A stretch of 64,000 bases of DNA. It comes from Coenobita brevimanus. Taxonomy: Eukaryota > Arthropoda > Malacostraca > Decapoda > Coenobitidae. Each line of letters opens with the position of its first letter. Position 1 is the stretch's first letter. Below the pieces are notes generated by a model, which saw only the letters and a list, made by a program, of their open reading frames with translations, searched no databases and had not been told where the DNA came from. The position numbers and the translations under genes are program-made. The DNA is taken from assembly GCA_032717465.1 (NCBI GenBank), contig CM064671.1, forward strand, positions 54,714,491 to 54,778,490. The letters run 5' to 3'. This document shows positions 36,068 through 47,487 of the stretch, in pieces.

Positions 36068-36123
<56 letters not shown>
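35905..36123. repeat. (AT)n-(TCTA)n-(GT)n compound microsatellite
   Basis: About 85 bases of AT, about 80 of degenerate TCTA/TATC and about 30 of GT. Confidence 0.96.
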
Positions 36124-36126
<3 letters not shown>

Positions 36127-36344
36127 AAGAACCTTGTGTCCACCTCACATGTGCAAAGATCTGCAATGCATGACGTGTCTACAAAGTATCACCAAAACAT
36201 ATAAGCTGAAATTAGTCATCTCTCTTCCCACCTGCAATCCCGTCCCCAACAAAAAATCTTATCTCTTTCGGTACCAGTGTTTTATATTTGTTGGTTCGAG
36301 AATTGATTAAGATAACAGCCAGAAAATTTCCTTTGCCTTCTTAC

Positions 36345-36531
36345 CTCCTGCCAGATTTTGATAGGTATAACGTCATAGGTAAAATTCATAGCCTTAGCCA
36401 CAGTTTCAAGGAGAAGGTACTCCATCCCTGAGCGATGGGTCACTATGCGGCCATCTGGGGTGATCTCTTGCTTCTCTACCCACAGGGGTTTGTAGGTTGT
36501 GGCCGCCAACTGGACTGTAGCACCGTGAAAA
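36345..36531 (-). CDS. ionotropic receptor exon: start of ligand-binding lobe S1
   Basis: On the minus strand an acceptor with a pyrimidine tract (ttttcctcaacag) precedes the exon at 36531. After one base completing the previous codon it encodes FHGATVQLAATTYKPLWVE, then RSGMEYLLLETVAKAMNFTY and PIKIWQE, and ends GAG before donor gtaaga (36344-36339). This is the typical opening of S1 in arthropod IRs (F.G..V.V....P..W followed by G....L...A..LNF). It ends in phase 0 and joins the exon at 8454-8690 directly. It is separated from that exon by 27.6 kb of repeats. Confidence 0.9.
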
Positions 36532-36559
36532 CTGTTGAGGAAAAATGTTGCCATAGCTT

Positions 36560-37637
36560 GTTACGTTAAACCCTCCACCAGTTTAGTACATGGACATTGT
36601 TTTTCCTTTAATAGTGTTATTGCTTCCTGGTGGATTTATTAAATTCACCACCCACTGGAGCTAATAAGTCGTAAATGTTATTCGGACCGCAGTGCTGTGG
36701 AAACTGTAAAGCACAATCATAGCTTGTAAGCCCTTTTTATCTAGTGACGTATTTCGCATTATAATCAGATTACCACTTGATTGAGGAATGTGGAGACTTG
36801 GGATTACTTATGGTATGACAAGAATGTGATATTACAAATTGTCGGAGACTGGTGTCAGTGATCGTGTGGAGGGTGAAAGCTGAGGTTGTTGATTGTATTG
36901 CAGAAATGAAGTAGGGAATGTCAGGATGCTGAAATGACTGACAGGATGTCAAGGTTGCGATAATTTTGAAGTAACAAAATGGAGAGGCTGAAGATTGGTT
37001 AACAAGGCGTTTTGAGTCATGGAAGGCTGAGATTACATACCGTATGCCAAAGATGCTATGAAGTTAAAAATAGTGACGTACCAGAACGGGTGACTGATTA
37101 CAGTTGAGGAAGGCTGGGTTGAATAAATATAATAGTAGCTGTTAAGTGGAGAGCTGTAAAACTCTGAACTTACAGACTGTTGAAGTTTATGTATTTAATA
37201 TTGCCTGTTGATTATGGTGGCAAAATAATTAGATTTATTGGAATGCAGACAAATTAGTTATGTAGGAAAGTGGATGTACAATTTGTGTGATGGATGAATA
37301 ATGTCATGGATTAAGTCAGAAGACTGATGTCCATTTTTGAAGTATTGAGAAAATATTCTGTAGCTGAGGAATGTCTTTAGTACTGAAATCCAGCCTTTAT
37401 TTGCAAGCTTCATTGCCTGAGCAAAATTTACAGTATACAGCAAAATTTACAGTATACTGCACAGAGGCATTTATATTTGTAGTATTTTTTTAAAATTTAC
37501 GTCCTCTCCCTTGTTTCTTTGAGAAATGAGAAATCAATTAATTCACAATTTTGGCCCTTGGAGTTTTTGCATTAGCACATAATGTAATCTACTACACCAC
37601 AAACTAATATTTTTGGAGAAAGACCAGGACAAAAGTT
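36560..37637. other. intron sequence, nothing recognised
   Basis: About 1.1 kb upstream (in gene sense) of the S1 exon without an identifiable element or further exon. Confidence 0.45.
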
Positions 37638-39265
37638 TCTATCTATCTATCTATTGCCAGACGTCTTAATCCCGTAAGGAGTGGCCAGAAATAAATCGCC
37701 TCCACGTAGCCCTGTCTCCTGCTATTTCACTGCCCTGCTCCCAGCTTTCACACCCCTCTCTCATATACCTTTCCATTCCATTCCTCCATCTCAGCATTAG
37801 CCTCCCCCTCAATCTTCCCAATCCACCTCAGTCACATACGCTCTCCTCGTCAGTCTCTCGCTCTCCATACTGTCCACATCGGCAAACCACCTCAGTGCGT
37901 TTCTCCTAACGCTTGCTATCACATCGACATCCACAATGCTCCTTCATTTCCTCATTTGGCAGGCTGTCTCTCCATGTGACTCCAAGTGCTCCTTTCAATT
38001 TACTCTTTTCCACTGCTTTCACTCTTGACTTGCGACCCTCCAACAACGTCCAAGCTTCACTTACATACGTTAAAGTTGGTATCACAATACTGTCATGCAG
38101 TAACTTTTTCACTTCCATGCACTCTTCCCGGTTTCTTATTGCATTCAAAGAACCAGCACCCTTTCTTCCTTGGTGTACCCTTTCAAGCACTTCACCCTCT
38201 AAGCTTCCATCCCTAATCATCTTATTACCCAAGTACTTAAAGGCACTCACATTTTCCATTTCCTCCTCATCCAACCTCACTTTACATTCCGTGACTTCAT
38301 TTCTCTCGAAGACCATAACTTTACTCTTCCCTACATTCACCTTTAGATTCCGTTTCTTACACACTCTCCCAAACTCATCCACCAAACCTTGAAGCTCCCC
38401 TTCGTTTTCGCTTAACAACAAAGTATCATCTGCAAACAACAGTACAGGGAGTTTCCACACGCTGCCCTGTCTCGTTACGGTAGCTCCAACATCCACTGCC
38501 CTACCTTGTATGTCTTTTACAACCCCATCCATACACAAATTGAACAACCATGGAGACACGACACATCCCTCTTTCAATCCAACCTTCAAATAGAAAAATT
38601 CACTCAGTTCATTATCCACATGCACTGGAGCCTTAGCACCCTCATACATACTCTTCACGGCATTCAAGAAGTTCTTATCTACTCCATGTATTCTTAATAC
38701 TTCCCCCAATCCTTGTCTATCCTCTCTGTCATATGCTTTCTCCAAATGCATGAAGGCCGCAAACAACTTCTTTCCCTTCTCTAGGAACTTTCCACTTAAG
38801 ATCTAAGAAAAAATATCTGATCTACACAACCTCTTCTCTTCCTAAAACCTCTCTGTTCTTCTCCAAGTAATTCCTCTATTATTTCCCTAACTTTGTCAGT
38901 ACGTGTCCCAGCATATACTTTTCCTATTACGCTAAGAAGACAGATGCCCCTGTGATTACCACACACCTTTCCCCCCCGTTTTCTTTGTAGAGGGGAATAA
39001 TTATACCCCCGGGAGTTTACCTTCCTCCCAGGCGAATCTGCGCATCTCCCAAATCCATTCTACTACTATCTCTCCCCCATGATTCAGCATTTCACAACAC
39101 ACTCCATCAGTTCCCGGGGCTATCCGCATTTTGACTTTCTTTATTGCTTCCACAATTTCCATCCTACTGAATTCTTCTTCTCATCTCACATCCTTCCTTC
39201 TCCCAGCCATTCCCCAGCCACTTATAATCGCATTGTTTTAATTCTCTATGTTCAACAATTCCTTA
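37638..39265 (-). mobile_element. RTE family B LINE, antisense, 5'-truncated
   Basis: The 3' end with a (TAGA)n tail is at 37638-37655 (plus-strand tctatctatctattgccaga). Reading leftwards from 39265 it starts at the HFKELLN codons. It carries a long open RT segment at 38766-37906 with AFMHLEKAYDRED, GLKEGCVVSPWLF, FADDTLLLSENE and LGNKMIRDGSLE. Frameshifts lie on both sides of that ORF, so it is inactive. Confidence 0.9.
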
Positions 39266-39584
39266 AAGTTAATGTTACTTAATTTGGCTCTTCAGTTTAT
39301 TACTAGATTGTACTGTGATTTACTTACTCTTTGTATTTCTCTGGAAAAATCGGATAAGAGGATTCAAGACTGAGGCCTTCTTGGCTACTCCAGGACGCTA
39401 CATGTAAAACTTGGGCTCCACGTGGTCCGTATGGAAGGTGTGCATAAACATCATATCTGAAAAAAGCTCCATTCATTCCATTTTAAATACTCTCTATCCA
39501 CTCGAGTATGCTAGCAAACTTTTGAAGCATGAATTATCATCTCTGGCTTGATCATTTAACAAAATACTCCATTAATTCATATTT

Positions 39585-39740
39585 CCATGGATGAGATGAA
39601 GTGTTGGAGTGGAGAGATATATGAGAGTGGGGATGTGACTCGGAGAAGGAGCAGCCAAATGGCAGGGGGCAGGGCTATATGAAGATGATTTGTTTGTGGC
39701 CATCCCTTCTGGGATTAAGCCTTCTGACAATAAATAGATA
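39585..39740 (+). mobile_element. RTE family B 3'-end relic, sense
   Basis: Purine-rich region, tgatttgtttgtggccatcc, ttctgggattaagccttctg and an AATAGATATA tail. Confidence 0.75.
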
Positions 39741-39769
39741 TATAAAAAGTTATCTCTCAGTCTATAGGT

Positions 39770-40215
39770 AAACGCCTTCGTCCCAGATGAGGTGGCCATA
39801 CGAAACTGCCTCCCTTTCACCCCATTCCCTCGCCATCAGGCTTTCCTTCTTCCATCTCACATCATTCTCATTCTCCTACATATACCTATTCACATCGTCC
39901 CATCAACGCGCTCTTGATCTCCCCCCGCCCCCGCTTTTATTTTCATCTCACTCATATTGCCACTTCAATTTAATCTCACATTCTCCATTTTCCTCACGTT
40001 CCCGAAATATCTAAGGATACTTCTAATTCTCGTAACATATCCAACACAACGCAAAAATATTCGTTAATTTCTTTATTGGTCTTCTTATCACTCTATGTAG
40101 TTTCAATGCTCCTCTCAGGTACCTCATTTCCAAGCCTCTCACTTATAATTTTTGTCCTCCTAGCAAAGTCCACTCTACGCTTTTATACAATTGATTGGAA
40201 ATGATAACACCTTCG
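39770..40215 (-). mobile_element. RTE family B 3'-end relic, antisense
   Basis: Antisense of the family C-terminal coding end. The complement of ctcaggtacctcatttccaa corresponds to the EM-YLRGA codons, and the complement of gataacaccttcgtgcaatg to the LLHDSIVIP region. It faces the sense relic at 39585-39740 tail to tail. Confidence 0.7.
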
Positions 40216-40451
40216 TGCAATGAGTGCTTTACTTACAGTATATGCTTACTTCATTATTTATCACACCCATCAATGTACAGTCACAAGCAAATTTTCAACG
40301 ACACTTCTTTGTTGGTTGCGGGAATGGAAGGCTTTATACAAACTAATAGTATGCCATAGCAATATGGAGCCCACAGCATCAGGGTATGAGAAGGAGGAAC
40401 AGTCTCTGTCATTGGAGGAGGAGTGAGAACCACGGAAGAGTGGGCACAGTG

Positions 40452-40455
40452 ATGG
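40452..40455. other. target-site duplication ATGG, left copy
   Basis: The four bases ATGG directly precede the left LTR; the same four directly follow the right LTR at 48911-48914. Confidence 0.8.
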
Positions 40456-40978
40456 TGTCAGGACTCCATATTATAATAGTACAACTCATAGATAGAGAGA
40501 TAGATGGATAGACAGATAGATAGATAGATAGATAGAAGCACCAGCCAGGGTGTGAGATAGGAAGTATGTCAGCGAGAATCAACCAAAAGGAAATGAGTTC
40601 AGCAAATACTTAATGAACAGTATGCCAGTGGGCACCAGAAACACTACATACACACAGACATACAGGGTTCTAGAAGCTTCCACGACAGTGTAGCCCACGT
40701 GACACGAGCCTTGCCAAACGAGAATGTAGGAATCAGAGATCAGAAAGGGGCTAGCCATAGAACCGACAGGTCGTGGAGAAAGGAAATAAGAGAGGTCCAA
40801 CAAGACTTAGTAAATTACGTTCCTGTGTAATATATACTCTGCTCAATTTAGACTTTTCTTGAAGATAATAAATCAAGATCAGCTCCCTTTATTCATCCTT
40901 AACTTCTCCTGCCTTCAACTAGCACAATAACTTTAACCAAATCTCAAGATTTATATATTACAAGACCAAAGATTCACA
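40456..40978 (+). repeat. left LTR (523 bases)
   Basis: Starts TGTCAGGACTCCATATTATA, contains a (GATA)n run and the stretch caccagccagggtgtgagat, and ends CAAAGATTCACA. It differs from the right LTR at few positions by eye, plus length differences in the GATA run, suggesting a fairly recent insertion. Confidence 0.92.
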
Positions 40979-40989
40979 TATATATTTTG

Positions 40990-41004
40990 TGGCAGCGGTG
41001 GGAT
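40990..41004 (+). other. primer-binding-site-like sequence
   Basis: TGGCAGCGGTGGGAT begins with the TGG that pairs with a tRNA CCA end and continues like the complement of a tRNA T-arm. It lies 12 bases after the LTR. The tRNA species cannot be named with confidence. Confidence 0.5.
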
Positions 41005-41404
41005 AGGTTGGAGAGAAGGGTAGGGTCAGGTGGGGGTTGTACTTGTGGGTTGTGAGTTACCTCTCGCTCTTCATTTGCTTGTTTTTTTTTTTTTCTCGAT
41101 GTATTCTCAGTCCTTTTATCTTGTTATTTACTCGTTGTGGGATGAAGCATGTCGCTACTTGCAAGTGCGGGTAGAAGGTTATAGAGATGTCTTGTTGACT
41201 TGTTACTTGTTGGTTCGTCGTAGAAATTGGAAAATTGTTTGTATCAATATTTTGTTAAAGTACTGGCAAGGCGTCATGTGACCTCTTCACCTCTACATCA
41301 GCGTGATGATCGGGGAGATGGAGGGGGGGTTGGAGAGAATACTGTCAGGAGCTGGTTGTGAGTTGTTGGTTGTAAGAGGTATTGTTTGTTTTCTATCTTG
41401 ATAA

Positions 41405-41530
41405 TGTAGAATCAACTGTGGAACTGAAGCTGATCTTGGTTACAGTCTCGCCTGCTTTTGTAGAAATTCACTGTAAATCTGAAGCTAATCTTGGTTAGAA
41501 CCTCGCCTGCTTTTGTAGAAATTCACTGTA
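41405..41530 (+). repeat. short tandem duplication in the LTR-element leader
   Basis: The unit ending ctcgcctgcttttgtagaaa ttcactgta occurs twice, about 63 bases apart (near 41448 and 41511), with the preceding ctgaagct[ga]atcttggtta also duplicated. Non-coding leader. Confidence 0.8.
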
Positions 41531-41810
41531 GATTCGTAAACAAGGTCCGTACTTTTGTTGCCACCATCTCATACCTCAACATCAGGATTATACATAGCAC
41601 CAGACTACTGTGCAGTATTTACACTAAATATGGGAAGTCATCTCACAGATCACAGTCAGGAGATAGGTCCATTCTATGTTATTATTGTGCAAAACCAGGA
41701 CTGTATAATATTTTACTGTATAATAACTCAGCAATGAAGGCAATCGTGAAAAATATAAAAAAAAAAAAGGAGAAAAAATAGCTTTCCAAAGTGTAGATAA
41801 AATAAATGCC

Positions 41811-42352
41811 ATGGAAGGGAACATAATGCTTTTCCATCACTTCTCCATCGTTACGGAACACATTGACGAAATTCTACCCCAATTAGACAACACTAGAGTT
41901 CGTTACAGGGCACTTATGCAAGGATTTTCGAATGCCGGTAATGGCAAGATTACAACTGACTTACTTCAAGTTCACGAGCCATGTCAGATAATTAGTCAAG
42001 GCATACATAAACATAAATGAAGCCTTTGTTCCGAAGTAGGGATTTCATGCAGTATTATCCATATTTAGAAGCAACACTAACACCATCAGTAGTAGTTCAT
42101 GTACCATTCATAACTGACGACCTGTTCACAGTATACCAAATACACCCCTTCCCTTCTAAGAATAATAACACTTTGATCACCATCAACGTCAGCACAGACA
42201 CTGAACTCATCATGGTCTCCAAGAGACGGAACACTGTCACTTTCGGAAGTGAATCAACGATTGAACGAAAGTGCCATACATCCTTACATGCTGTTCACCT
42301 TTGTCCTGCATACATTTTCACGTGTCAGCCTACTGAAACAGTTCCTTGTTAA
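41811..42352 (+). pseudogene. env-like glycoprotein fragment of the LTR element (frameshifted)
   Basis: Two overlapping frames (41811-42020 and 42017-42352) together look like the ectodomain of an arthropod retroelement envelope of the fusion-protein type. Visible features are an N-terminal helical stretch, a YYPYLEATL-like motif, paired aromatic/Pro-rich segments (VYQIHPFP) and spaced cysteines in the last 30 residues. The frame is broken at about 42018 and ends at 42350. Signal peptide and cleavage site are not identifiable. Such proteins mediate membrane fusion in intact elements; this one is broken. Family assignment is tentative. Confidence 0.5.
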
Positions 42353-43289
42353 ATGGCTATCATAAGAAATCACGACATTCATAATCACTGCAACTTAACT
42401 TTTGCTCCAGATAAGCTTGTACATCATCAACGCATTGAACACTCACTTTTTTCTTTTTTTTTTCCAGTCATAACACATCAGGTGCTTGAGGGTGCGTAAG
42501 TGGATGTATGTGGAATAACTGAAATCAAATGGAGAGGAGAAAATGTGAGAGAATGGGAGTATGGATGGGGTATATGTGCAGGAGTAGGTGAGAATGAGAG
42601 GGTGAAGGAAATATATACCATCACGGTTACTCAGTGAGCAATTAAAAGAGCTGCATTAAACATTTATTAATTAAAGCTACCTAGTGGAAACATATAAATT
42701 AAGTTACAAGGTAAACTAGAAAAAAAAAAAAAAATGGCCAACGCAAATGACGTTAGCAAGAGTGAACATCTTCAACACAATCGTGAAGACAATGATTTCC
42801 ACACATTGCGGACACACATATTACCCACGATAGGTACAAGTGAACAACAAGTCAGTGTATATAGTTAATACTGTATATAGTGTATATATATTTTTTATAT
42901 AAAATAACAAAATATGGGACTATATAATATCATTTTCAATAATATCTGTGCAATATAAACTAAACTTTAAAAAAGTATCCCAAGGAAATTAGCCAGTAAT
43001 TATGCAACCATGAACAACATAGGAAAAGCGTACACAAGCGAAGAAAAACAAACTATGGAAAATCAATACATACAAAAAAAAAAAAGAAAAAAAGAAAGAA
43101 AGAAAAGTAAAACAGAAAAAAGAGAAATAGAGTAAGATCACATAACAAACAAATGAAAATAAGTGTAAGTGTTACTACATATGCCAAAATACCACATAAA
43201 CTACAAACAAAAAAGCAAATTGTTGTCTCCACAAGCAAGTGGCATGACACATCATCTCTATCATCGACCGCAGCATATGTTAGGACTGC
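42353..43289 (+). other. LTR-element interior, nothing coding recognised
   Basis: AT-rich interior with an A run at 42719-42734. No gag or pol motif in any frame that I can see. Confidence 0.5.
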
Positions 43290-43740
43290 AATTATTACAA
43301 TTATGTAACTCCATATTATAATTATGTAACGACAAACGATTACATTGTTACACTTGCTACAATTATGTAACTACAAACAATATGTACCAATTTATGTGAC
43401 AGTTGCATTAACAAGATGTAACTTTTATGTAACTTTAACTACAATTATGTAACTACAAACAATACTACAAACAATATGTACCATTTCTGTGACAGTTGCA
43501 TTAACAAGATGTAACTTTTATGTAACTTTAACTACAATAATGTAACTACAAACGATATGTAACAATTATGTAACGACAAACGATTGCATTATGTTACACT
43601 TTGCCAATTAACAGTTGCATTAACAAGATGTAACTTTTATGTAACTTTAACTACAATTATAAGGCCAAGACACTTATGTAAGAGTTGCATTAACAAATGT
43701 AACTACAATTATAAGGCCAACACAATTATGCATTAACACA
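43290..43740. repeat. degenerate minisatellite inside the LTR element
   Basis: The units tgcattaacaagatgtaact and tttatgtaactttaactaca recur three to four times (about 43405, 43500, 43615, 43685), with ataatgtaactacaaac in between. The period is about 100 bases, imperfect. Confidence 0.8.
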
Positions 43741-44214
43741 ATATTTTGTAACAATTCATAAAATATTACAATTATGTATTACCACAATGTTAGTACAATA
43801 TTATAAGTCATACAACTATAGCACAATTCTCTGTTACCAGTATCATCATACAAGTTAAGTGAAATATTAGACATTACTAAAGTGACAACTCTATGTAATG
43901 TATAACCTAGCAGTATTACCATTGCACAATTATATGCGTACGTCTGTTGTACATGCACGTCTTACAAAGTGTTATACAACAACCATTGCATTTATTCAAA
44001 TATGTATACTACTTGTTTAAAATGTAATATTACTGAATAATCACTATTTACTATATTTTATGTATACAATATTCATACAATTATGTTACTTTTACAATAT
44101 TATGTATTTCACTTAATTAGCTTATAAGTTCATTATAATGTGTATATAATATATATTAATATGTTAGAACTATTAACTGTCGATGGTACGCCATTTTCGC
44201 GCGGCCGAGCAGTG
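43741..44214. other. LTR-element 3' interior (tail region)
   Basis: AT-rich. The stretch tttattcaaatatgtatact ... gtttaaaatgtaatattact (about 43990) has a counterpart at about 48240 just before the right LTR, so it is the pre-LTR region of a related element. Confidence 0.6.
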
Positions 44215-44638
44215 TGTTAGGACTCCAAATCATAACAGATAGATAGATAAATAGATAGATAGAGAGGCAGATAGAAGCAGGGAGTCAGATGATGAGAAGG
44301 TATTGTGTCTGCGAGAATCGAGCAGTGCTAAACATGCTTACACACTCTTATCTCGAGGAATGCTTGATAGGCACACAACAGCGCCTAGTGACCATACACA
44401 CACATACACACATACTCACACACAGGCTGCTAGAACTTTCCACTCACAAGGAACACACGTGACACACCCCTGCTACACCAGAATTTAGGAAAGAGAGCTC
44501 AGAAGGAGACAAGCCTTAGAACAGGCAGGTAATGGGGAGAAGGGCTTAGCAACTTGAGACAGAGAGACAGAGAGAGAGAGGGAGCGAGAGTGAGACAGAG
44601 ACTTGTTAATATTTCCAAGACAAATAAAAATAGTCACA
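44215..44638 (+). repeat. internal, diverged LTR-like copy
   Basis: Begins TGTTAGGACTCCAAATCATA (LTR: TGTCAGGACTCCATATTATA), has the GATA run, tgtctgcgagaatcgagcag (LTR: tgtcagcgagaatcaaccaa) and cacacgtgacac, and ends AAAATAGTCACA. It is clearly more diverged than the two outer LTRs are from each other. No primer-binding site follows, so it is placed like a 3' LTR. Confidence 0.8.
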
Positions 44639-44779
44639 TACTATTCTTTACCTCTCCTATCACTACATGACAAATGGGAGGCTACTCCAAGATATAAACA
44701 CCACTCGTCCATAAGTCTAATATATATATAACTCAACCAAAAGGAACCACAAAGTATTTTATGACACAAAGTATTTATG

Positions 44780-45617
44780 ACATGTATAGTTGTGAGTAAA
44801 AGATGGAAGAAGAGCAGAAGACAGTATGAATCAGTTGAGTCAAGGATTGTGTGGGTGAAGTTGAAAGTTGGAATACAAATGTGGGCGATTGTGTGTGTGT
44901 ATGGGCCAACGCAAGATCGTGCTAGCAGAGTGAGAGAAGAGTTCTGGACAAACGTGGAAGTGTGCATGGAAAAGTTTGGAAGGAACGAGAGAGTGTTTTT
45001 CATCGGTGATATGAATGGTAAAGTAGGGAATGTGAAGGTGCATGGAATAGTTGGTGAGTGGGGTGTGCCTGCTGAGATAGATGAGAATGGCAGTGTGTTA
45101 GTGGACATTTGTGCTGGGAGGGGGTTGGTGACAGCCAGTGCACTCTTCAGGCATAAAATGATCCACAGGTATACATGGTGAGTGATGAGAAGGGTGGGTG
45201 GTGAACTGAATGAAAGGCAGACAATGATTGATTATGTGTGTGTGGATGAAAGGATGCGAAGATGTGAAATGGATGCAAGACCTTATAGAGGCTGGGGGAG
45301 TGGCCTTTCTGACCACTACTTGGTGGTGGACAGAATTCGGATCCAAGTAAGATGGAGGAATAGAAGAAGGGAAAGACGAGAGGAAGGAGTAGTTGCAAGG
45401 ATAGTGGAAAGGTTACAAGAGGATGAGAAAAAGGCAGAGTATAAGAGAGAAGTGGAGGAACGATTGGGCAAATATGAATTGGAGCAGATGGGGGACGTGG
45501 AAGGTGTGTGCAGGATATTTACAGAAGAAATATGTGCAGCATGTGATGTGGTGTGTGGGAGGAAGAGAAGATGGAGGGGGGTGTCAGGAACAGCGTGGTG
45601 GACTGAAGAGGTGAGAT
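44780..45617 (+). pseudogene. RTE family B endonuclease part
   Basis: APE-endonuclease blocks: VVSKRWKKSRRQYESVESRI, VYGPTQDR, FFIGDMNGKVGN, RHKMIHRYTW, DYVCVDERM and GLSDHYLVVDR. Stops at 45181 and 45615 and a short deletion near 45745 break the frame before the RT ORF. Confidence 0.85.
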
Positions 45618-45753
45618 AGGCTGTGGCACAAAAGAAGAAAGCATACAATGAATGGATGAGAAATAGGGGCGTGGAAGAAGCTGACAGGCGGAAGAGAGAG
45701 TTATATGTAGAAAGAAAGAAAGAGGTGAAAAGATTAGTAAGAGAAAGAAGAGA

Positions 45754-47487
45754 GTGGATGAGGAATTTGGAAGGAATTTGAGTGTAAAGTGGAGGGACTG
45801 TAAGAAAATTTTCTGGAAAGAGGTGAAGAGAGTAAGACAGGGTGGAAGTGAGGTTAGCAGAGGAGTGAAAGATAAAAATGGTAGATTACTAGTGGAGAAG
45901 GGAGAAAAAGTGAGCAGATGGAGAGAACATTTTAAGGAATTGTTGAACATAGAGGATGGAAGTAATGCGAGTATAAGTGGCTGGGGAATAGCTGGGAGAA
46001 GGAGGGAGGTGAGAAGACAGGAAGAAATCAGTAGGATAGAAGTTGTGGATGCAATGAAGAAAGTTAAATTGGGGAAAGCCCCGGGAATTGATGGAGTGTG
46101 TGGCGAAATGCTGAAGCATGGGGGAGAGGTAGTAGTAGAATGGAGGTGGAAGATGTGCAGATTGGCCTGGGAGGAAGGTAGAGTCCCGGAGGATTGGAAG
46201 TCAGGTATAATTATTCCCTTGTACAAAGGAAAAGGGGGAAAAGAAGTGTGTGGTAATCATAGGGGTATTTGTCTTCTCAGTATAATAGGAAAAGTGTATG
46301 GTAGGATACTTATTGACAGAGTTAGAGAAAGAACAGAGGAATTAGTTGGAGAAGAACAGGGAGGCTTTAGGAAGGGAAGAGGTTGTAAAGATCAGATATT
46401 CATTCTTAGATCTTTAGTGGAAAAGTTTCTAGAGAAGGGGAAGAAGTTGTATGCAGCTTTCATGGATTTGGGGAAAGCATATGACAGGGTGGATAGACAA
46501 GGACTGTGGAAAGTATTAAGAATATATAGAGTAGATGGGAAGTTGTTGAATGCTGTGAAGAGTATGTATGATGGTGCTAAGGCTGCAGTGTGTGTGGATG
46601 GTGAACTAAGAGAATTTTTCTCTTTGAATGTTGGCTTGAAACAGGGATGTGTCATGTCTCCATGGTTGTTCAATCTGTACATGGATGGGGTAATAAAAGA
46701 GGTACAAAGTAGGGTAGTGGATGTTGGAGTGGCCTTGGTGAAAGAGGATAGTGTTTGGAAACTCCCTGTACTGTTGTTTGCAGATGATACTGTGTTGTTG
46801 AGTGAAGACAAAGGGGAGCTGCAAGGCTTGGTGGATGAGTTTGGGAGAGTGTGTAAGAAACGGAATCTAAAGGTGAATGTAGGGAAGAGTAAAGTGATGG
46901 TCTTTGAAAGAGGTGAAGTCAGTGAATGTACAGCGAGACTGGATGGTATGGAATTGGAAAATGTGAGTACTTTTAAGTACTTGGGTAGTGTGATGAGTAA
47001 GGATGGAGGTTTGGAGGGTGAAGTGCTTGAAAGGGTACGGCAGGGAAGAAAGGTTGCTGGTTCTTTGAAAGCAGTGATAAGAAACAGGGAAGTGAGCATG
47101 GAAGTGAAAAAGTTACTACATGACAGTATTGTGATACCAACTCTAACGTATAGAAGTGAAGCTTGGACGTTGTTGGAAGGACACAAGTCAAGAGTGAGAG
47201 TAGTGGAAATGAGTTATTTAAGAGGAGCCTGTGGAGTGACATGGAGAGACAGGCTGACGAATGAGGATATAAAGGAGCGTTGTGGTGTGGATGTGGATGT
47301 GATAGGAAGCGTTATGAGGAACACACGGAGGTGGTTTGGCCATGTGGAGAGGATGGTGAGTGAGAGACTTACGAAGAGAACGTATGTGAGTGAGGTGGAG
47401 GGGGGAAGAGGGAGGGGGAGGCCGAGGATGAGATGGAGGGATTGGGTGGAGAGGTATATGAGAGAGGGGGGTGTGAGTTGGGAGTAG
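45754..47487 (+). CDS. RTE family B reverse transcriptase, open over 577 codons
   Basis: An intact RT frame. In order: linker with WREHFKELLN; KAPGIDGVCGEML; WKSGIIIPLYKGKG; NHRGICLLSIIGK; GGFRKGRGCKDQIF; AFMDLGKAYDRVDR (Gly where other copies have Glu or Asp-flanking charge); GLKQGCVMSPWLF; FADDTVLLSEDK. After RT: KVNVGKSKVMVF, LGSVMSKDGGLE, MSYLRGACGVTWRDRL, RWFGHVERMV and a purine-rich Arg/Gly tail. It ends at TAG 47485, slightly earlier than the copy at 24608. All RT catalytic residues are present, but the upstream endonuclease frame is broken. Confidence 0.9.
   Translation: MDEEFGRNLSVKWRDCKKIFWKEVKRVRQGGSEVSRGVKDKNGRLLVEKGEKVSRWREHFKELLNIEDGSNASISGWGIAGRRREVRRQEEISRIEVVDAMKKVKLGKAPGIDGVCGEMLKHGGEVVVEWRWKMCRLAWEEGRVPEDWKSGIIIPLYKGKGGKEVCGNHRGICLLSIIGKVYGRILIDRVRERTEELVGEEQGGFRKGRGCKDQIFILRSLVEKFLEKGKKLYAAFMDLGKAYDRVDRQGLWKVLRIYRVDGKLLNAVKSMYDGAKAAVCVDGELREFFSLNVGLKQGCVMSPWLFNLYMDGVIKEVQSRVVDVGVALVKEDSVWKLPVLLFADDTVLLSEDKGELQGLVDEFGRVCKKRNLKVNVGKSKVMVFERGEVSECTARLDGMELENVSTFKYLGSVMSKDGGLEGEVLERVRQGRKVAGSLKAVIRNREVSMEVKKLLHDSIVIPTLTYRSEAWTLLEGHKSRVRVVEMSYLRGACGVTWRDRLTNEDIKERCGVDVDVIGSVMRNTRRWFGHVERMVSERLTKRTYVSEVEGGRGRGRPRMRWRDWVERYMREGGVSWE

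Noticed and set aside
41030..41281. Hydrophobic frame in the LTR-element leader as gag or env signal peptide
   Set aside because: Contains a poly-T derived Phe run and no gag motif, and it is not linked in frame to the env-like part.
43053..43250. Phe/Leu-rich minus-strand frame as a membrane protein
   Set aside because: It is the reverse of an A-rich, AAAG-type stretch; the hydrophobic run is a composition artefact.
43290..43740. CRISPR-like array
   Set aside because: Units are degenerate, without constant repeat/spacer length, in a eukaryotic genome and inside an LTR element.
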